A DNA stretch of 64,000 nt from Straminergon stramineum. Lineage: Eukaryota; Streptophyta; Bryopsida; Hypnales; Calliergonaceae. The stretch lies in NCBI GenBank assembly GCA_963920665.1, contig OY987264.1, positions 24,470,906-24,534,905 of the forward strand, read 5' to 3'. Shown here piece after piece: positions 59,269-64,000 of this stretch. Positions within the stretch are counted from its first letter, which is position 1. Each line of letters begins with the position of its first letter. Under the pieces are notes generated by a model. That model saw only the letters and a program-made list of their open reading frames with translations, was not told the DNA's origin and searched no databases. Made by a program: the position numbers and the translations under genes.

Positions 59269-62200
59269 ATGGTTCTCTCTGGCAGTGATTTCAAGGATGA
59301 GTCCCTCTTCCTGAAATCCCCTCGGGAGCTTTTCTTGCTCTTTGCAGGCGGAGAAGTGACGACCTCCAAGCCCAAGCCCGATCCTGTTCCCGAGATTCCC
59401 AAGGAGACGGTCCCTCTGGCCGTGAAGTCTTCGTCTCAAGCGAGTACTGTGGTCACCAACCACCCTCCCTTGCTGGAGAAGCTGAATCCCTTGGGAGGGA
59501 GCTTCTTCCTCTTCGAAGGAGCCTCCCATGACCCTTCTAAAGACCTCAACCTGGTGCTCTATAAAGCAAAATTTACCATTTTGAGAGCCAATGTGGCCGG
59601 CATTGACGTCGGCAACCCCATTTCGGATCTCGTGGGGCTGGGACAGGAGGTCATCAACAATCGCATCACCTTTCAGCTCGTCAGCATCGAAGTGGATCCT
59701 GGTAAGCATTAAAATAAGTTAGATACAATTACGTACTATTGTGGCTCTACACGTGGATGTGCGTTATGAGCTACGAAGTTGTTCCTGGTAAGCTTTACAG
59801 TAGGCTAGTAGATACTGTGGTTGTTGTGTCTGGATCCCCGGATATGCGTTATCAGTCAGAATGGTGAAATTTCCAGTGATAGGCACTTTTCTAATCGCCC
59901 GTCTGAACCTTGAACGTCAATTTCGTTAAATTGGCGATATTCCAATTCTTTGGAGCGGTTCAGGGCGGGCGGCCTGAACCCAAAATCTATACAGGCTGTT
60001 CTCGTTTGTAGTCTGAAATTATACCTTTGTGAACATATATGTCACAATTTTTGGCTGTGAGTTTCGCCAATTTAACGAAATTGACGTTGTCGTATCTACA
60101 CCAGTCCGAGTTTTAGTGCTTTTGTGCTCTTAATGTCACAAATTCGACGCTCTGTAACTAATTTGACCATGTTTACCGATCGGAGCAGGTTCTATTGATT
60201 TTGATCTACCGTCTTAATTGTTCTTTTCGTGTGTGTTGTGTTGTGGCAGTGACGAAGTCGGGAAAATTGAGTGGGACGGTGGCAGTGGAGCACTGGGGCA
60301 AACCCAGAGACCTTTTGATACCGACGCCGTTTGAGTACAACCTCGACTTCTATGTGGCCAAAGACTTTGGCGTGCCGGGGGCGATCGTTGTGAGCAATGG
60401 ACATAAAAACCTCGTACTGGTCATCAGCAAGATCACCATCTCGACCGAGTTTAAGCTCACCGAAGCTTATGTCACCATGCCGGACAAGAGTGTGGTTACA
60501 TTCGCGTGCAATTCCTGGATTTACGCGTCGGAAATGAAGAAGCATGAAGGAAGGGTTTTCTTTGTCAACAAGGTAACTATGTGCCATTGTCCTTGGTCCT
60601 CGGTTTGCCAAATTTGAATCGCAATCAACCGATCTCTTTAACCGGTCTTGACATAATCAATTTGATGTGATTTTGCAGGAATATACGCCTGCTGACACTC
60701 CCGCTGGTTTGGTGCAACTGAGGGAAAACGAGCTAAAGGATCTTCAAGGAGATGGAACAGGGGAGAGGAAGGAAGGGGATCGAATCTATGACTACGATGT
60801 GTACAACGATTTGGGAACCCCAGAGAACGTCAGACCCACTCTTGGAGGATCGGCTGAGTACCCATACCCGCGTCGATGCCGCACGGGGAGAAAACTGAAC
60901 AAAGGTATGTTTAATTGCCTTTACTGTGATCTCCTTTAAATGACATCTTGTACCCTTGCCACACATTCACGGTATCATTGACCTTGACATACTTGTCATA
61001 CATTCAAACTGGGACCCCAGGGGGTAAGATAAAAAGAGGTTTGAGTGTCCTCCACTGGTAGCACCGTGTAAGTTATTGAAAGATTCGTTGAAAGATAATT
61101 TACACGGTGTGAATGTAGTACCTTGCTGTACATAGAAAGAGTTCAATGAAGCGACGGCGTCTTTGGATTTGTCTTCTGTTTTACGTTCATTATGAGCCCA
61201 ATGCTATGAATGTTTTAGGCCTCTAAGTACGAAGTTTTCCTGTGTGCTTGTGAGCAGATGGGAAAACAGAGACACGACTCACCGGCGGCACTCTGGCGAG
61301 CAATTATATTCCTAGAGATGAAGTGTTCGACGAAGTGAAGCGATCCGGCTTCCTTGGCGACTTCATCAAGGGTCAGAAACACAAAGCTGTGGCTGACCTC
61401 TTCGACCTGGATAAGTCAGAGTTCCGAGACTTTGACGAGATTAGGGGCATGTATGCTCCGGTTGGGGAGGAATCCAATCTGGAGACTGTGGCAGGTAACC
61501 AGGCCAAGCCTTTCGAGCTCCTTCGCAGCTTCGCTTTCGCCTCTGGGGAGAACAAGGACACATTCAAGTACCCCACACCCAGAATCCTCGCAGGTAATGA
61601 AGGGTTTGGAGAACACTGGATTGTAGCTTACTCCAGCGCTGTAGGATTTCTATTCTAACTCTACTGATCAAACACCTTAATAAGTACTTTACATGATGGT
61701 TTTGGATCATAATTGGGTGCAGCTGATAAGAACGCTTGGTCCAAAGACGTGGAGTTCGCTCGTCAAGCGTTAGCCGGCATGAATCCCTTACTCATTGAAA
61801 TTCTTAAGGTACTACTGTCACCCTACTTATCTGGATTTACGAAGATTCAATTGCGAGTGATTGCACATTCGGGTTTTTATCGATCGTCTTCTTCAAAACA
61901 AAAATACTCATGGCGCACTCTGTTGCAACAGGAATTTCCACTGAAGAGAGCGTCTGCTGTAACTGCAGAAATCGTTGAGCCTCAACTTGAAGGCCTCAGT
62001 ATTTCCGAGGTAATTTTTTTCCCCATGACGTAGATGATTTTTTAGGCTGACCCGCTGCAGCATCTCGTACTCGAATCATAAATGTATATGAATAAATTAC
62101 TCTACAGCCAACTCGTGGGGTATGTACTGAATTCTGCTGCCTGAATTTCGCTCGAGCGATGTCTCGTTTGTTAGATTGATGTAAGTTGACCCCAGTGTTG

Positions 62201-64000
62201 CTCATGGTACCATCCTAGGCCTTGAAGGACAAGAGGCTGTTTGTGTTGGACTACCATGACCGGTTCATGGGCTACATCCAGCGCATCAATGAGCAGAAAA
62301 CCAGTCAAGCGTATGCCTCATGGACACTCTTCTTCCTAACCAAGGCCGGCATCTTGAAGCCCGTTTGTATCGAGCTCGCTCTTCCACCGAAGTCGGTGGG
62401 AGACAGCCCCATATTCCGAGTGTTCCGCCCTGCTGAGCAAGGCGCAACTACCAACTGGGCGTGGGAGCTTGCCAAAGCGCACGTCCAGTGCAACGACGCT
62501 TCCTGGCACCAAGTCATCAGCCATTGGTATGTTCATTCTATTTAGTATCATTCATGATATATGTGACACAAAAAAAAGTTATCATAAAATAACAAAAGTT
62601 TTGTTCATTGTGTACCTTGGGACCATCTTCAAGTAGCTTTTGAGTGAGCATCAAGTAGCCAAAACGGGATCCAAAGCTTAGTAAATGGTGTTCATCAATA
62701 GATACAATGATACATGGTGTTCATGGTGTATCATAAGCTTGCAATATATTGTATCATGCAGTGAATAGGATAAGCAGGGAAAGCTGACACGCACACTACA
62801 TTGGCCTACATGATCATGTTCATGTGTTGTGATGCAGGCTGCGGACGCACGCAGTGATTGAGCCCTTCGTGATCGCCACCAATAGACAATTGAGCATCTT
62901 GCACCCCGTGCACAAAGCTCTTGTCCCACATTACAAGAACACCATGGACATCAACCAGCAGGCTCGCACCACACTCATCAATGCAGGCGGGATTGTGGAA
63001 CAAACCTTCACTCCACAGAAGTACGCCATGGAAATTTCTGCCGTTGTGTACAGAGGATGGCGCTTCGTCGACCAGGCCCTGCCGAATGACTTGGTCAAGA
63101 GGTACGTGACAGCCAACTTCTCTCTAGCTGCACCGGACTGTACTCACAGTCGTTCATAGGCCTTATAACAATTGATTTCAACCCTAAAATGGTCATATTT
63201 GTTATATTGGCGTAATTTTACAATATTGGTGCATTTGGAAAATGGGGGCTCGGAACTCGGAACCAGAGGAGATTGAGACACATCTCTGGAACTGTATCGG
63301 TTTTAGACACTCATCTGAAATCCCTGATCTCTAGATCCCTCTTAGATTCAGAGCTCTGAGGTTTCAGTTGGGCAACTAAAACCTCTTTTAAAGAAGCAGA
63401 AAGTCCTAATTTTGAGCAGCACTGGAAGGTTCCAATTTAGGACCCTGAAATTCGCCAAACATGAGGATTATTATTGTGAGCTCTGAGGTTTCAGTTGGGC
63501 AACTTATGCCTCATTTTAAGAAATGGAAAGTCCTAATTTTCACCAGCACTGGAAGGTTCCATTTTGGAACCCTGAAACTTGCCAAACATTTTGATTATTG
63601 TGGCAATTGTGTGATGCATTTTTACCAGGGGTCTAGCTATCCCTGACCCTTCTGCCCCCCACGGCCTGAAACTAGTGATTGAGGACTACCCCTACGCCAA
63701 GGACGGTCTTGAACTCTGGGCCGCCATTCGCGCCTGGGTGAAGGACCACATTGACCTCTTCTACGCCACCGATGCCGACGTGCAATCCGACGTCGAGGTG
63801 CAGAATTGGTGGACAGAAGCGCGACTCAAGGGCCACAGCGACATCACCGAGGGTTGGATCCTGGCGGACTCCAAAGACAATCTGGTGCAGATCATCACCA
63901 CCATCGCCTGGATCGCCTCGTGCCATCATGCAGCTGTGAACTTCGGACAGTACTTGTACGCGGGCTTCATGCCCAACCACCCTTCCTTCACTCGGAAACT
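59269..64000 (+). CDS. Plant lipoxygenase (PLAT plus LOX domains), 3' end beyond the window
   Basis: Non-heme iron dioxygenase that adds oxygen to polyunsaturated fatty acids, feeding oxylipin synthesis. Visible exons: 59269-59701, 60250-60572, 60679-60904, 61258-61593, 61733 corrected to 61723-61808, 61932-62009, 62219-62526, 62838-63101, 63629-64000; 808 residues so far, in phase throughout. An N-terminal segment of about 90 residues precedes the PLAT/LH2 beta-barrel ([11 protein letters not shown] to about residue 250). The catalytic domain shows [33 protein letters not shown] with iron ligands His591 and His596, [38 protein letters not shown] and [11 protein letters not shown] with His785 and Asn789. 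The C-terminal isoleucine ligand lies off the right edge. The Ala in INQQAR would suit an S-type enzyme by the Ala/Gly rule, but 9- or 13-specificity cannot be read. The N-terminus has no clear chloroplast transit peptide. Confidence 0.93.
59913..60088. repeat. Perfect 25-bp inverted repeat in lipoxygenase intron 1
   Basis: Bases 59913-59937 are the exact reverse complement of 60064-60088 (both read through CAATTTCGTTAAATTGGC), 126 bp apart. Likely the ends of a small foldback insertion or a structure-forming intron segment. No target duplication checked. Confidence 0.7.
63351..63604 (+). repeat. 127-bp tandem duplication in lipoxygenase intron 8
   Basis: Unit 1 starts at 63351 and unit 2 at 63478 (GAGCTCTGAGGTTTCAGTTG in both), sharing 'aaagtcctaatttt', 'cagcactggaaggttcca' and 'gccaaacat'. 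Lies just upstream of the exon 9 acceptor. Confidence 0.75.

Overview
This window is nuclear DNA of a land plant. The gene models point to a seed-free lineage (bryophyte-like), but I cannot name the species. Evidence for a plant nucleus: introns of about 80-1,060 nt with GT-AG (and two GC-AG) borders, a plant-type eIF4A-III, a plant PLAT lipoxygenase, a plant YqaJ-type nuclease, a theta-class glutathione transferase, and large AT-rich repeat blocks between compact gene islands. Reading frames were joined by hand at splice sites, so exon borders are predictions.

Layout. 1-2,284 (+): 3' part (exons 3-7) of a theta GST gene whose first exons lie off the left edge. 2,285-22,877: about 20 kb of repeats with no intact gene. 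It holds three copies of a roughly 750-bp terminal-inverted-repeat element, a PIF/Harbinger transposase relic split by one of those copies, a LINE relic (zinc knuckle plus endonuclease, no reverse transcriptase seen), two arrays of a ~180-bp tandem repeat, and small foldback elements. 22,878-25,558 (+): a complete seven-exon theta GST, a near-identical duplicate of the left-edge gene. 28,508-31,444 (+): complete eight-exon eIF4A-III, the RNA helicase of the exon junction complex. 33,519-35,747 (-): a four-exon YqaJ-family nuclease, head-to-head with 37,261-47,309 (+), an eight-exon, about 2,558-residue chromatin reader of the JADE/BRPF (PHD, zinc knuckle, extended PHD) type with a huge repetitive acidic N-terminus. 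47,310-59,268: a second repeat block with a 1.08-kb near-complete palindrome, a TIR element carrying internal tandem repeats, and satellite-like repeats. 59,269-64,000 (+): lipoxygenase exons 1-9, running off the right edge.

The genes do not form a pathway; they are independent housekeeping, chromatin and stress/oxylipin genes. The most notable points are the chromatin protein with about eight degenerate ~70-residue repeats, the GST pair whose first ~1.57 kb (introns included) is identical before diverging abruptly (a gene-conversion signature), the MITE nested in a Harbinger transposase, and the repeat families that occur several times in the window.
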